Source: Pyrus communis (taxonomy: Eukaryota > Streptophyta > Magnoliopsida > Rosales > Rosaceae). Taken from it: a stretch of 64,000 nucleotides of DNA. The DNA is taken from assembly GCF_963583255.1 (NCBI RefSeq), contig NC_084803.1, positions 26,386,428 to 26,450,427 on the forward strand, in the 5' to 3' direction. The position numbers and the translations under genes were made by a program. The notes beneath the pieces were generated by a model. The model had not been told where the DNA came from and searched no databases. It saw only the letters and a program-made list of their open reading frames with translations. Position 1 is the first letter of the stretch, and each line of letters begins with the position of its first letter. Below, in pieces: positions 24,330 through 35,693 of the stretch.

Positions 24330-26080
24330 TATCACATTAATTTTTGGTTAAATCACTTGTAAAAAAAAGGGTGAGCCTATGTAAAAAATTAAATATAAAA
24401 ACACATTTTAGTTGTGTTAGTACTGACTTATGCCATGTAAGAAAAACGTATGATGATAAGCTAAACACACCCAAAATGATATTGTTTATTGCCCAATAAA
24501 CCGAAGGCGTGAAGAATCCTTAAAATTATTTGGGTTAAGTGCAGACTGTGCAGTGACTGGAAGCTTTACATCGCCACGAAGCAAGCAAGCCTAGAATGAC
24601 GACTACGACCGTGTCGTTGAAGCTCTAAATAAATAGAGAGACGAGGAGCACCGCCATGCCTTGAATTGTTTCTGGTAGGGCACAACATCATTTTAGTAAG
24701 GATAATAACATTTTCTTACGTGACATAAATCTTCACCGTAGGAAATTGTTTCAATAGCTAAGAATGAAAATAGGTAACATAGGAAATATAATCCAAATCC
24801 AGAAAACACGGGGAAATTTAGAAAATAGCCAAAATTTTGGACCATGAATAGAATTTAACCAACCATTATAACTTTTTATAATTCTAACCAAAATTTGACA
24901 AGAATATACTACAATGCTCTTTACTAAAACAATTACAAACTATATGTTTTCCATTGTTGGAAGGTCATCGCCATCTCCTGCAACAAGATGAACACCAATT
25001 CTTGCAACAAGATGAAAACCAATTTTGGCATCATGCACTCCACCTTTCTAAAAAAGTTAGTTATACCATCAATTTTGAAGTAGATAATTGAAGCAAAACT
25101 AACCAGGGTGCACATTGAATCTGAAACTGCTCGAGATAGCACAATCCACCATTCCTCAGATTTCTAGGTTGACCCAGGTGCAACCATGGCTACAACTACC
25201 CCACCACGAAAGCTCTGCTTGCTACGGTGCAAAGACCCAACAAACCCTATCAAGATTCAATATAGATGAATCATGGAAGCGGGCCTTTGATTTCCTTGGA
25301 CCACGTAAGAATTCATCATCCGATTGAACCTTCTTGTTCCTGGATGCTCCATAGAAATCCATTGCTATTTCTTTTCTTCCACTGAGAAAGGTTCATTCCA
25401 AATCACAAGAAAATTTTCTCTTTTTTTTTTTGTTTTCATTATGGTAATGCAATGCAAAAGAGGTCTCGAAAACTGGGTTCTTTCTGATGATGAAAAGAGC
25501 TTTCACCATAAATGCAATAACTGTTGCTTCTCAATTCTTAAAAACAGAACATAAATGCAATAACTGGTTTATAATTATTTGCCAGAAACACACAAAACAT
25601 AACGAAATACAAACGAAAAACACATTGATTCAAAACTTTTCAGTTGTAACCTATCAGAATTAGAGCAGCTAGATCTATATATTGGTATAAGAAGCAATTT
25701 GAAAAGAATGTATTTGTATTTTAACAATAGATAAATGTGAGGGGAAAAGAAGTTAGGATCAAACACCTTTCAAGTAAATATGACATAAGAACATAAAAAA
25801 TGAAAATGATTTGGGCTAACCTTAAGTTAACAAAAAACTACAACAAACTATTATTTAATGAAAATGACTTAAACTTCAATGAAAGTACAAAAGTTTAGTA
25901 TAATAAAAAAATAAAATAAATAAAAAGTAATAAAAAACTGATGCGCGGGACCTTGTACGTTCATCACACACACACTATTTTTTAAACTGAATACTATTTC
26001 TGAAAACTGAACACTAATTATTTCTGAAGCTAAACATGAGTATCATACTATTTCTGAAATTGAACACGGATACTAAACTA
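24330..26080. other. 1.7-kb stretch with no supported gene
   Basis: AT-rich with short chance frames only (24933-25142, 25115-25327, 25324-25554). I see no conserved domain and no clear transposon terminus. Confidence 0.4.
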
Positions 26081-26089
26081 TTTATGAAA

Positions 26090-27005
26090 CTGAACACGGG
26101 CGCTATTTCGGGAATTTTGAGATTCCCGAAATAAATTCAGGATTTCGGTAGGGCAGAAATTTGGCTTCTTGTTAATGGAAGAAGCTGATAAATTCAATTC
26201 AAACCTATAGATCGAGCATGCAAAGCAGAAAAGAAATCGAACATGTAAAGCAGAAAAAAATCAAACATGCAAAGCAGAAATTGACCATAGAAATCTAGAA
26301 ATCCAAATCAACCAAATCCACATAAAATTAATCTAGAAATTCCCATAAAATTAATCAAGAAATCCAAATCGAAACAATCAAAAGCTCTAAATCGTAAATC
26401 CCTAATTTGTAAATCCTCATTTGAACCTTAATTCAGAGAAAGCTTTAGAGATGATAGAGAAAGAGATGGGTCGATACTAGAGATGAGAGAGCCTTAAAGA
26501 TTTGAGAGAGCTTTCGGCAGTAGTAACTCATTCCTCTCTCTGCTTCTCAGCACGAAAAGTACTACTCCATCCTCTTTCTGCTCATTCTTCTCTCTGCTTC
26601 TTCCTCATTGTGTTAGTGGGAGCCAAAAGGCTCATTCTTTTGAGTTGGGAAGTGGGAGCCTTCTTTTGAGTTGGGAAGTCCGAAAGCCAATTGAATTTTG
26701 TGCCTTTACTTTATTTTTTATTTTTTATTAATATTATTTTGTGCCTTCTGTTAGTGGGAGCCAAAAGGCTCTGCTTTTTTAGTTGGGAAATGGGAACCGA
26801 AACCCAAAAGTCAATAGGAAACTGAATACTTCGGTATTTTTGGGGATTTCGGGATTAGCGAACAAATGGGATTTGGAAACCAATCCCATACCGAAAATTT
26901 TGGTATTTTTCGGGATGTGATTACTGAACTTCCGGATGGTTTTGGTTTGGGTTCGAGACCTTTTCAGTTTGGTTTGGGATTTTCGAGAATTTTTTCCGGC
27001 CCTAT
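26090..27005. mobile_element. probable hAT-like non-autonomous element
   Basis: Both ends are dense in inverted words such as tttcgggaatt, attcccgaaa, ataccgaaaatttt and ggtttgggtt. The right end reads ttttccggcccta, an inverted form of the TAGGG start seen at other hAT ends in this window. No 8-bp duplication was confirmed. Inside, 26640-26780 repeats gtgggagccaaaaggct and gagttgggaagt. Confidence 0.35.
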
Positions 27006-27440
27006 TGACAACTATGGAGGTTTTCATCGTGGCCATGATTTTGAGGAGAGAAACGAGGATGGGGAAGCCATCTTGGATTTTGCAATGGCATATGATCTCT
27101 TCTTAGCCAATGCCTTCTTTAAGAAGAGAGAAGAACATGTGATCACCTACAAGAGTGGGTCGTCAAAAATACAAAATAGATTTTCTTCTAATGAGGAAAG
27201 GGGATCGTATAATTTGTAAGGATTGCAAAGTTATATCAGGAGAGAGCTTGACTAATCAACATCGCTTGTTGGTGATGGATGTACATATCAAAAGAGAGAG
27301 AAAAAAGAACAAGACTTGGAAGTGCCCAAAGACTAGATGGTGGAATCTAAAAGGCGAAAAACAAGCCATTTTCAAAGAGAAAGTAATCACCAAATGCGTG
27401 TGGGATAGAGAGGTGGAAGCTAGCCGAAGATGAGATTCCA
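27006..27440 (+). pseudogene. LINE endonuclease C-terminal fragment
   Basis: Frames at 26866-27219 and 27155-27433 join by a +1 shift. They read like the end of an exonuclease-endonuclease-phosphatase domain: ILDFAMAYDLFLANAFF, then IDFLLMRKGD and TNQHRLLVMDVHIKR, where the QHR/L step carries the terminal catalytic His-type motif region. The N-terminal two thirds of the nuclease are missing. Confidence 0.8.
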
Positions 27441-27712
27441 TCGCTAGTTGTATCCGAAAAGTAGCAAAAGAGGTATTAGGAGAGTCCAAGGGATTTGCTC
27501 CACACCAAAAGGAATCTTGGTGGTGGAATGAGAAGGTACAAACAAAGGTGAAGGCTAAGAAGGAATGTTGTAAAGCCTTATACAAGGATAGGACTGATGA
27601 AAATGGTGAAAGGTATAGAATAGCGAAGCAAGAGGCAAAGAAAGCTGTGAGAGAAGCTAAGTTAACGGCTTATGACGATATGTATAAGCGACTAGATACC
27701 AAAGAATGAGAG

Positions 27713-29344
27713 TTGGATATCTATAAACTAGCTAGAGCAAGGGAAAAGAAGACAAGAGACCTAAACCAAGTGAGGTGCATCAAGGATGAGGATGGAAAGG
27801 TTCTTGTTACAGAGAACGCGGTCAAAGACAGATGGAGAGGTTATTTTCATAATCTTTTTAATGAAGAACATGAAAGGAGTACTTCTTTGAGGGAGTTAAG
27901 TAACTCAGAAGAGTGTAGAAACTACTCCTTTTATCGCCGAATCAGGAAGGAAGAAGTGGTTGTAGCTTTGACAAAAATGAGGGAGTTAAGTAACTCAGAA
28001 GAGTGTAGAAACTACTCCTTTTATCCCGAATCAGGAAGGAAGAAGTGGTTGTAGCTTTGACAAAAATGAAGCATAGAAAAGCAGTGGGCCCAGATGATAC
28101 CGATCGAAATATGGAAAGTCTTAGGAAAGACAGGTATAACATGGCTCACAAACCTTTTTAATAGGATTTTGAAAACAAAGAAAATGCCAAATGAGTGGCG
28201 AAAGAGCACTTTAGCGCCTATCTACAAGAATAAGGGTGACGTACAAAATTGTATGAACTATAAGGGTATTAAGCTAATGAGTCATACAATGAAGCTCTGG
28301 GAGAAAGTCATTAAGCATAGATTGAGGCAAGAGACATGGGTTTCGGACAACCAATTCGGGTTCATGCTAGAGCGCTCAACCATGGAGGCAATCTATCTCT
28401 TACTAAGATTGATGGAAAGATATAGAGATAGGAAAAAGGATTTACACATGGTCTTTATAAATTTGGAAAAAGCGTATGATAGGGTCCCAAGAGACATTCT
28501 TTGGAGGATTGTAGAGAAGAAAGGAGTACGAGTAGCATATATCCAAGCTATAAAGGATATGTATGATGGAGCAAAGACTACCGTAAGAACTCATGAAGGA
28601 CAAACCGAAAGCTTCCCCATAACTGTAGGGTTACATCAAGGCTCATCCTTAAGTCCTTACCTTTTTGCATTGGTAATGGATGAGTTAACGGGATATATTT
28701 AAGATGATATTCCTTGGTGTATGCTTTTCGAAGACGATATAATGTTGATAGATGAAACTCAGGAAGGGGTAAATGCGAAACTTAACCTTTGGAGAGAAGT
28801 GTTGGAATCTAAAGGTCTTCGCTTAAGCCGATCAAAGACAGAATATATGGAGTGCAAGTTCAATGCAAATAGAGGCCAAAATAAGTTAGGGGTGAGGATC
28901 GGAGATCAGGAAGTATCAAAGAGCGACCGCTTGCGCTACCTAGGATCTATCTTGCAAAAGAATGGAGAATTAGATGGAGACCTCAATCATAGAATACAAG
29001 TTAGAAGGATGAAGTGGAAGAGTGCATCCGGCGTTTTGTGTGATTGTTGTATGGCACTGAAGCTCAAGGGAAAATTTTATAGGACGATAATAAAACTGAC
29101 GATGTTGTATGGCACGAAATGTTGGGCGGTGAAGCATCAACACGTACATAAAATGGGTGTAGTGGAGATGAGGATGCTTCGTTGGATGTGTGGGCATCCG
29201 AGAAATGATAAGATTAGGAATAAGGATATCCGAGGTAAAGTAGGAGTAGCTGAAATTGAAGGAAAGATGAGAAAAAATCAGGTACGATGGTTTGGACATG
29301 TGCAAAAAAGGCTTAGTGACGCTCCGGTTAGAAGATGCGACTAG
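27713..29344 (+). pseudogene. LINE reverse transcriptase, broken
   Basis: The main frames are 28094-28702 and 28721-29344, separated by a stop near 28700. Visible RT blocks are [53 protein letters not shown], and the catalytic block FEDD (28726-28737), where active relatives have FADD. The C-terminal part has the usual LYGTKCWAVK and MLRWMCG. A 90-bp tandem duplication upstream (27891-28069) disrupts the frame. It cannot make an active enzyme. Confidence 0.88.
27891..28069 (+). repeat. 90-bp tandem duplication inside LINE copy 1
   Basis: Two adjacent near-identical copies start gggagttaagtaactcagaa at 27891 and 27981. The second is one base shorter (tttatcccg against tttatcgccg). The LINE copy at 42690 has a single version, so the duplication arose in this copy. 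Confidence 0.92.
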
Positions 29345-29612
29345 GGGACAGAGGTTCAGGGTAGAAGGGGTAGAGGAAGACCTAGGAAAACTTTGAAAGA
29401 GACTCTAAGAAAACACTTAGAGTACTTGGATCTAACGAAGGACATGACACAGAACCGAGCGCAATGGCGTTCTAGGATTCATATAGCCGACCTCACTTAG
29501 TTGGAAAAAGGCTTTGTTGTTGTTGTAAAAGAAAAAAAAAAAAAAAGAATTGTAGTATATTCATGTCATACTTTAATTATAAATATGAAAAATTATAATA
29601 ATAGTTAAAATG

Positions 29613-29963
29613 TGTTATAAATAGGTAAAAGTTAGAGAGATAACCTTTACTAGTGATAGGAGTGAAACAGGTGTAAAATATCACATTGTAACTATAACAT
29701 AAGGGGATGACAAATAAAAGAGGGATGGATACTGATGTTATTTATCTTTCCTTTACTATCTGTGTATTTTGATAACAGTCGGAGCGCTTTATTTATAGAG
29801 CAACTCCAAACATATTAATTACACCATTTGAAAAATATGATCTCCTTCATTTCCAAAGTCTACATTACTATGCGTGGATATTGAAAAATTTGTGTGGGCA
29901 TTCATTAATCTGCCAACATTTTCAACATTGCCAATGTTTTCAATACTGCCAATGTTTTCAACA
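29613..29963 (-). repeat. 3' LTR of the copia element
   Basis: This is 351 bp with TG...CA ends, matching 35343-35693. It contains tttatttatag, a TATA-like region shared by both LTRs, and three repeats of aacattgccaatgttttca-type words at its + strand right end. Confidence 0.93.
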
Positions 29964-30007
29964 TTCCCCCTTGGATGCCCACATATCAACATTAGTTGCC
30001 TCGTTAA

Positions 30008-30061
30008 AACCTTGGAAAAACTCAGTGGGAAAAAACCTTGGAAAAACTCAGTGGGAAAAAA
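30008..30061. repeat. 26-bp tandem duplication near the copia polypurine tract
   Basis: The phrase ccttggaaaaactcagtggg occurs twice in a row, with a diverged third form at 30140-30168. It is in the non-coding 3' part of the element. Confidence 0.85.
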
Positions 30062-30199
30062 CCATAGCGAAGGAAAAATAGTACTACTTTATCTGGATTG
30101 TTGATATAGTGTAAAGTATGCTTATGTTGCCTCATTAAAACTTTGATAGGAAAAACCCAGTGGGAAAAATCCTAATCAAAGGAAAAAGAGTACAACATG

Positions 30200-31440
30200 C
30201 ATGTATCATGGATGCTCCCCCTAATTCCGCATTCTCCAAATTTATCTGATCTTTGCACTTACTTCTGAAACATGCACTTTGGTAAAGATTTGGTGAACAA
30301 ATTTGCCAGATCTTCATCAGAACGGATTTATCTGACTTCAATAACTTTAGCCTTCTGAAGCTTATGCGCACTGAAAAACTTTGGAGATATATGTTTAGTC
30401 TTATCACCCTTGATGAATCATTCTTTCATTTGGGCAACAAAGGCTGCATTGTCTTCATGGATGACAGTTGAAGTGTCTGTCTTTGAAGATAGACCACATT
30501 AATTCCTAATATCATGGATCATTGATCTTAACCAAGAACATTCACGACTTGCTTCATGTAAAGCAAGTATTTCTGAATGATTTGAAGATATAGCAACTAA
30601 TGTTTGCTTTGTTGAGTGTCATGAGATTACTGTATCTCTATTCTTGAACACATATCCAGTTTGTGAGTGGGGTTTATGCGGATCAGAGAGAAAACGAGCA
30701 TATGCATATCCAACAATGACCTGGTCATTTATAGATTTCTCTGAGTAGAAGAAACTCATGTCTGTTGTCCCACGAAGGTATCGCAATACATTTTTTGACT
30801 CCCTTCCAATGACGAATTGTTGGAGCAGAGCTATACCTTACTAACAAGTTGACTGAAAAGGCTATATCTGGTCTAGTACATTGTGCTAAATACAGTAAAG
30901 CACCTATTGCACTCAAATATGGTACTTTTGGACCAAGGACCAGTTCATCATCTTCTTTTGGACGGAATGGATCTTTCTTAATGTCCAGAGAACGAACGAC
31001 CATTGGCGTGCTGAGCGGATAAGCCTTGTCCATGCCAAATCACTTTAGGATTTTTTCAATGTATGGTGGACCAAAATTCCGCTAGCACAATGCTCGATCT
31101 GCAGGCGGAGACAAAATTTTGTTTTTCCAAGGTCTTTTATTTCAAATTCGCTTTTCAGATATTCAGCAGTTTTATTGAGCTCTTCAGGGGTTCCAACTAG
31201 GTTCATATCATCGACATATACTGCCACTATAGCAAATCCAGAGTTGGATTTCTTAATGAACACACAAAGGTAAATGACATTGTTGATATACCCTTCTTTG
31301 ATCAAATACTTACTAAGACGATTATGCCACATTCGTCCAAATTGTTTCAGCCTATACAATGATCGCCTTAATTTGATTGAGAGCATACCTCGTGGTTTGG
31401 TAGTTGTTTCAGGCAACTTAAGTCTTTCTGGGACTTTCAT
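30200..31440 (-). pseudogene. copia reverse transcriptase and RNase H remnant
   Basis: The frame 31045-31440 carries RRSLYRLKQFGRMWHNRLSK and the catalytic AVYVDDMNLVGT (YVDD). The frame 30725-31033 continues with PYLSAIGALLYLAQCTRPDI, the linker and start of RNase H. Further left, the RNase H reading is fragmented. The N-terminal RT fingers are absent: the preceding frame jumps from an integrase-end motif straight to YGDLDNDIY, so a deletion has removed the first RT blocks. Confidence 0.88.
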
Positions 31441-31907
31441 ATATATATATCATTATCTAAATCTCCATATAGATACGTAGTGATCACATAGGCTACTGCG
31501 AATGTGAACATGTCGTTGATGATTATTTCATTCTGATCCCATAATTCATTAGTACAAACATAATTTATGGAGATTTCTTTGCTTTCATGTACCTCTGTTT
31601 CTTCATTTACATGTGTCTCACCAAGGACATTTTCTTTTTCTGAAAATACAGAATCATGAATTATGGATTTGTCATTCATTTTCTCTTCTTGAATGATTTC
31701 ATTTGGATTCAGTTGTGCCCTCGTCTTTCTCTTTCGAGGGGTTGAATCTTTTGAACCTGGAGGTCTACCATACTTCAGGTGTGCACCAGATGAATCATTT
31801 GATGCCATTTTATTTTGTCCAACAGGGACATCAATTCTTGCAGGTGCATTTGCAGCTAGTATATATGATTTTGTCACTTTCATAGCATCATTAAATGCAT
31901 CTGGCAT
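31437..31907 (-). pseudogene. copia integrase C-terminal tail and linker
   Basis: The frame contains PARIDVPVGQNK and KYGRPPGSKDSTPRKRK, the basic GRPPGS-type tail typical of plant copia integrases, and then the RT start YGDLDNDIYI. Between them the usual RT fingers sequence is missing. Confidence 0.85.
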
Positions 31908-32258
31908 TTGATTGGCAATACTTTGAAGATGAACGATCCTTTTTACTTCATTTTCACATTGAATGCTTCGAGGATCAAAATGAGATAACGTGGGAACAAC
32001 TCATGTCAGCTCTTGCCGTTCTTATGGAATGGGCTTTTCTGCCCCTAACGACGGGAATATTGTCTCATCAAAGTGACAATCAGCAAAATGAGCTGTAAAC
32101 ATATCACCTATCAAGGGTTCCAAATATCTAATGATAGATGGTGAATCAAAACCCACATAAATTCCCAGTCGGTGCTGAGGCCCTATTTTAGTACGTTGTA
32201 GTGGTGCAATAAGTACATAAACATCATAACCAAAAACTCGTAAATGTGAAATGTTTGG

Positions 32259-33363
32259 CTAATGCCCAAACATGAATTGTACTGAGGAGTATGGGTGGTT
32301 GGCTATAGGTCTTAATCGAACCAATGATGAAGCATGTAAAATGGCATGTCCCCATGCAGAGACTGGCAATTTTGTTTTCATGAGCATAGTGCGGGCTATT
32401 AACTGAAGCCGTTTGATCAATGCTTCTGCTAAACCATTTTGAGTATAGACATAAGGAACATGGTGTTCAACATCAATGCCCAATGTCATGCAGTAATCAT
32501 CAAAAGTTTGAGACGTAAATTCACCAAGGTTATCAAGTCGGATTGACTTAATGGGGTAATTTGGGAACTATGCTAGCAACTTAATTATCTAAACAAGAAG
32601 TCTCGCAAAAGCTACATTCCGAGTAGACAGAAGACAAACATGTGACCATAGGGTAGATGCATAAACCAAAACCATAAAATATCATAATGGTTCACAAGAT
32701 GGTTGAATAAGCCCACATATATCCCCTTGAATTCTTTGTAGAAATGATGGGGATTCAGCATCAATATTTAATTGTGATGGTCTAATTACCAACTTCCCTT
32801 GAGAACAAGTCTTGCAAGGGTTATCATTTGAGATAGCAATGTGTCTATTCAATAATGGATGTCCATTAAAGTTGATAAAGATCCTACGCATTATGGTAGA
32901 TCCTGGGTGACCCAGACAGTCATGCCAAAGCATGTAAACTTTTGAATCAATGAACTTATGGTTTATGACAGTATGTGATTCAACTGTCTTTACGTATGTA
33001 TAATACAATCGACCCGTCAAACCATACAACTTCTCCAATATACGCTTTTGGGTATCATTGGAGGCAATGCATAGATACTCCACATTTTCTGCACTTTTCG
33101 TTTTAATGTGGTATCCATTTAAACGTATGTTTTTGAAACTCAACAAATTTCGAGTAGATCGAGTAACGTACAACGCATTTTGTATGGACAATATTGTTCC
33201 ATTTTGTAACATAATCTGAGCTTTCCTTGAGCACATTTGAAGGGCCGTATATTGTTGTTACCCTTACTTTTGTAAGCATCAATCTTGAGAAATACTTTCG
33301 ATCTCGAAGTATTGTATGCGTGGTTGCGCAGTCTGCAAGACAAATATCTTCTCTGTTTCTCAT
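32259..33363 (-). pseudogene. copia protease end and integrase remnant
   Basis: The frame 33103-33363 has LADCATTHTIL, the protease active-site region (DxATxH form, with Cys where Ser/Thr-Gly is usual). The frame 32682-33236 has the pre-integrase zinc finger (HDCLGHPG ... CKTCSQGK) and the first core Asp (GDICG). The frame 32259-32489 has the core Glu region (YTQNGLAEALIKRLQ). Frame breaks separate these pieces. Confidence 0.88.
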
Positions 33364-33514
33364 GTTTTGAGAATGACCATAGTTTTTATCTATGCTCTAT
33401 GAGTAAGGGAATCATAGTTAAAAGCAAGTTATAACAAGAAATTTAAACACCATTTTTATTGAATTTGAAGTGCTATTTTTGAACTACAAGTTTAGTACAT
33501 CAAACATAAACAAT

Positions 33515-34594
33515 TTAGTCGGACCAGTATACTTCATTCTCCTTTTCTACAATAAAATCTGAGACATCTAGGTGGGTTGTATTCAACTGCCCTAATAAGT
33601 CACACACTGGATCAGGTATATCCATTGGTTTAGCCTGGTCGAGAAAATTGGTCTCGACACCCTTCTCCTTGATGGAGGCTTGATATAGATTCACCAGATG
33701 TTTTGTGGTACGACAAGGACGCGCCCAGTGCCTATTGCCATCACACCTATGGCAGGCTCCTTCAGAGTTTCTAGAAGCATTGTTCATATAAGCTTTGCCT
33801 TTGTGGCAATTCACATTTTTAAAGCTCGGTCCTGAATTATGCCTTGGAAACTGGTTGTGAAACTGGACACCATGATTTTTTGTCTTTCCTGTTCCACGAT
33901 CCTCACCTGCGGCTACATCCTCATTTATGATTATTACCATCAGAGAATGTGGCGTTCACTTCGAGGGAAGCAGCATTCACTTCGAGGGAAGCAGCATTCA
34001 CTTCTGGAAATGGTGCATATCCAGTAGATCGGGACTGATGATTTTTCATCAGGAGCTTATTATTTTGTTCAGCTACCAGGAGCACAGATATCAGCTGGTT
34101 GTATTCATGAAACCTCGCTCTCTATACTGCTGATGCAGGAGCACATTTGAGGCATGAAAGGTGCTAAAAGTCTTTTCCAACATATCTTTCTCAATGATGG
34201 TTTCCCCACAGAGTTTCATCTAAGAGCCAATTCTAAATATCGCAGAATTGTACTCAGTCACTTATTTGAAATCATGGATCCTTAGGTGAGTCCACTCATA
34301 ACAAGCTCCTGGAAGAATCACCGTTTTTTTGTGATTGTATCTGTTTCTCCATGCATTCCAGAGAGCTAACGGATCTTCATCCGTTAGGTACTTGCTTTTT
34401 AGTGCTTCATCAAGGTGGCGACGAATAAAGATCATGGTCTTCGCCCGATCTTGAGAAGATGCACTGTTCTCCTCCTTGATTGTTTCTTCAAGATTCCCTG
34501 CTTCCAAATGGATCTTGGTATCCACTACCCAGGTAAGGTAGTTTTTCCCAGTAATGTCCAGGGCAACAAAATCAAGTTTTGCCAAGTTTGTCAT
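33515..34594 (-). pseudogene. copia gag remnant
   Basis: The start at 34594 (MTNLAKLDFVALDITGKNYL) is the usual beginning of this gag type. A nucleocapsid knuckle CHRCDGNRHWARPC lies in 33515-33940. A local triplication (cacttcgagggaagcagcatt, 33957-34005) and frameshifts separate the two halves. Confidence 0.87.
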
Positions 34595-34750
34595 TTTTCA
34601 GAAAGAAAAATAAGATGTGTAAGAACTTGGAATAATATGTATTCTGGAGGTATGTAGTGTTAGAACTTCTGGTTCTTATAAATTTTTCATTTTGATCTTC
34701 AGGCCAAAATAATAAGCACTCGAAACTTCAAGCTCGAGATTTACATGATG

Positions 34751-35082
34751 AATGAGGAGGGCGATTGTATCGCACCATTCTCATTGAAATAACATAACAT
34801 AGGATGTGCAATTATTTCGCACCACTTAAGTAACAGGAAGATTTAAATACGCAGAGAAGGGTGGGCGATTATATCGCACCACCTAAAATTACAATGAAAT
34901 TAAATGACAAGCAAATTTAAATATGCAGGGTAGGGTGGGCGATTATACCGCTCCACCTAAAATTTGCAATAAAATTAGATATGCAGTCCAAGATAGGCGA
35001 TGATACCGCACCATCTTGGATTGCAATAAGATTAAATTTGCAGTTCAAGATGGGCGATTATACCGCACCATCTTGGATTGCA
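34751..35082 (-). repeat. array of six stem-loops in the copia leader
   Basis: Six imperfect inverted repeats follow one another between the 5' LTR and gag: 34751-34785, 34801-34826, 34859-34884, 34931-34959, 34983-35023 and 35039-35082. All share a core like GGCGATTATACCGCACC. The outer arms differ: AATGAG/CTCATT in the first, GGTGG/CCACC in the third and fourth, TCCAAGAT/ATCTTGGA in the fifth and sixth, yet each can pair. Spacers are AT-rich with aaaattaaat words. The second copy is weak. Confidence 0.85.
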
Positions 35083-35342
35083 GTAAAATTAACATAAATA
35101 AACACTGGGTTAGTAATCAAGATCTACACCAAACAAGAAATCAAAGATATATGTAACTGTTAAGTTGATAACTAAAAGCAAGCATGGTGCAAACGATTCT
35201 TCGTGAGAGTATATCCAGCAGTTGAGGCAGAGTAAGAAGATGAACAGTAAAATACTTAGAGGAAACATTTTTTTTCTTTGGTTCGGCGAAGAGAAATGAG
35301 AAATGAGAAATGGTTAGATTTTAGAGAGTCATGCTGATAACG

Positions 35343-35693
35343 TGTTATAAATAGGTAAAAGTTAGAGAGATAACCTTTACTAGTGATAGGAGCGAAGCAG
35401 GTGTAAAATATCACACTATAACTATAGCATAAGGGAATGACAAATAAAAGAGGGACGGATAATGATGTTATTCATCTTTCCTTTACTCTTTGTGTATTTT
35501 GATGGTAGTCGGAGCGTTCTATTTATAGAGCAACTCTAAACATATTAATTACACCCTCTGAAAAATATAATCTCCTTCATTTCCAAACTCTACATTACTG
35601 TGTGTGGGTATTGAAAAATCAGTGTGGGCATTCATTAATCTGCCAACATTTTCAACATTGCCAATGTTTTCAATATTGCCAATGTTTTCAACA
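35343..35693 (-). repeat. 5' LTR of the copia element
   Basis: This is the partner of 29613-29963. On the minus strand the sequence just inside it reads CGTTATCAGCATGACTCTC, where the primer-binding site is expected; I do not assign the primer tRNA. Confidence 0.9.

Larger units (their letters stand above)
27006..29540 (+). mobile_element. 5'-truncated RTE-type LINE, copy 1
   Basis: A single degenerate reading runs from the C-terminal part of an endonuclease (27006-27300), through reverse transcriptase (about 28040-28760), to the C-terminal region (29344-29500). The 3' end has a ttgttgttgttg run followed by an A-rich tail at 29528-29546. A short TTG-type tail is characteristic of plant RTE-clade LINEs. 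Several frameshifts and stops make it inactive. Confidence 0.88.
29613..35693 (-). mobile_element. full-length Ty1/copia retrotransposon, decayed
   Basis: Two 351-bp LTRs (29613-29963, 35343-35693) begin TGTTATAAAT and end TTTTCAACA. By eye they differ at about 27 positions (near 8 percent). On the minus strand the order is 5' LTR, leader, gag, protease, integrase, RT, RNase H, a polypurine tract aagggggaa (29964-29972), 3' LTR: a copia order. The flanks are aaatg and aaatt, a possible imperfect 5-bp duplication. All reading frames are broken. Confidence 0.93.

Noticed and set aside
34751..35082. CRISPR-like array of spaced repeats
   Set aside because: This is a plant genome and the repeats are hairpins inside a retrotransposon leader with non-unique AT spacers and no cas genes.
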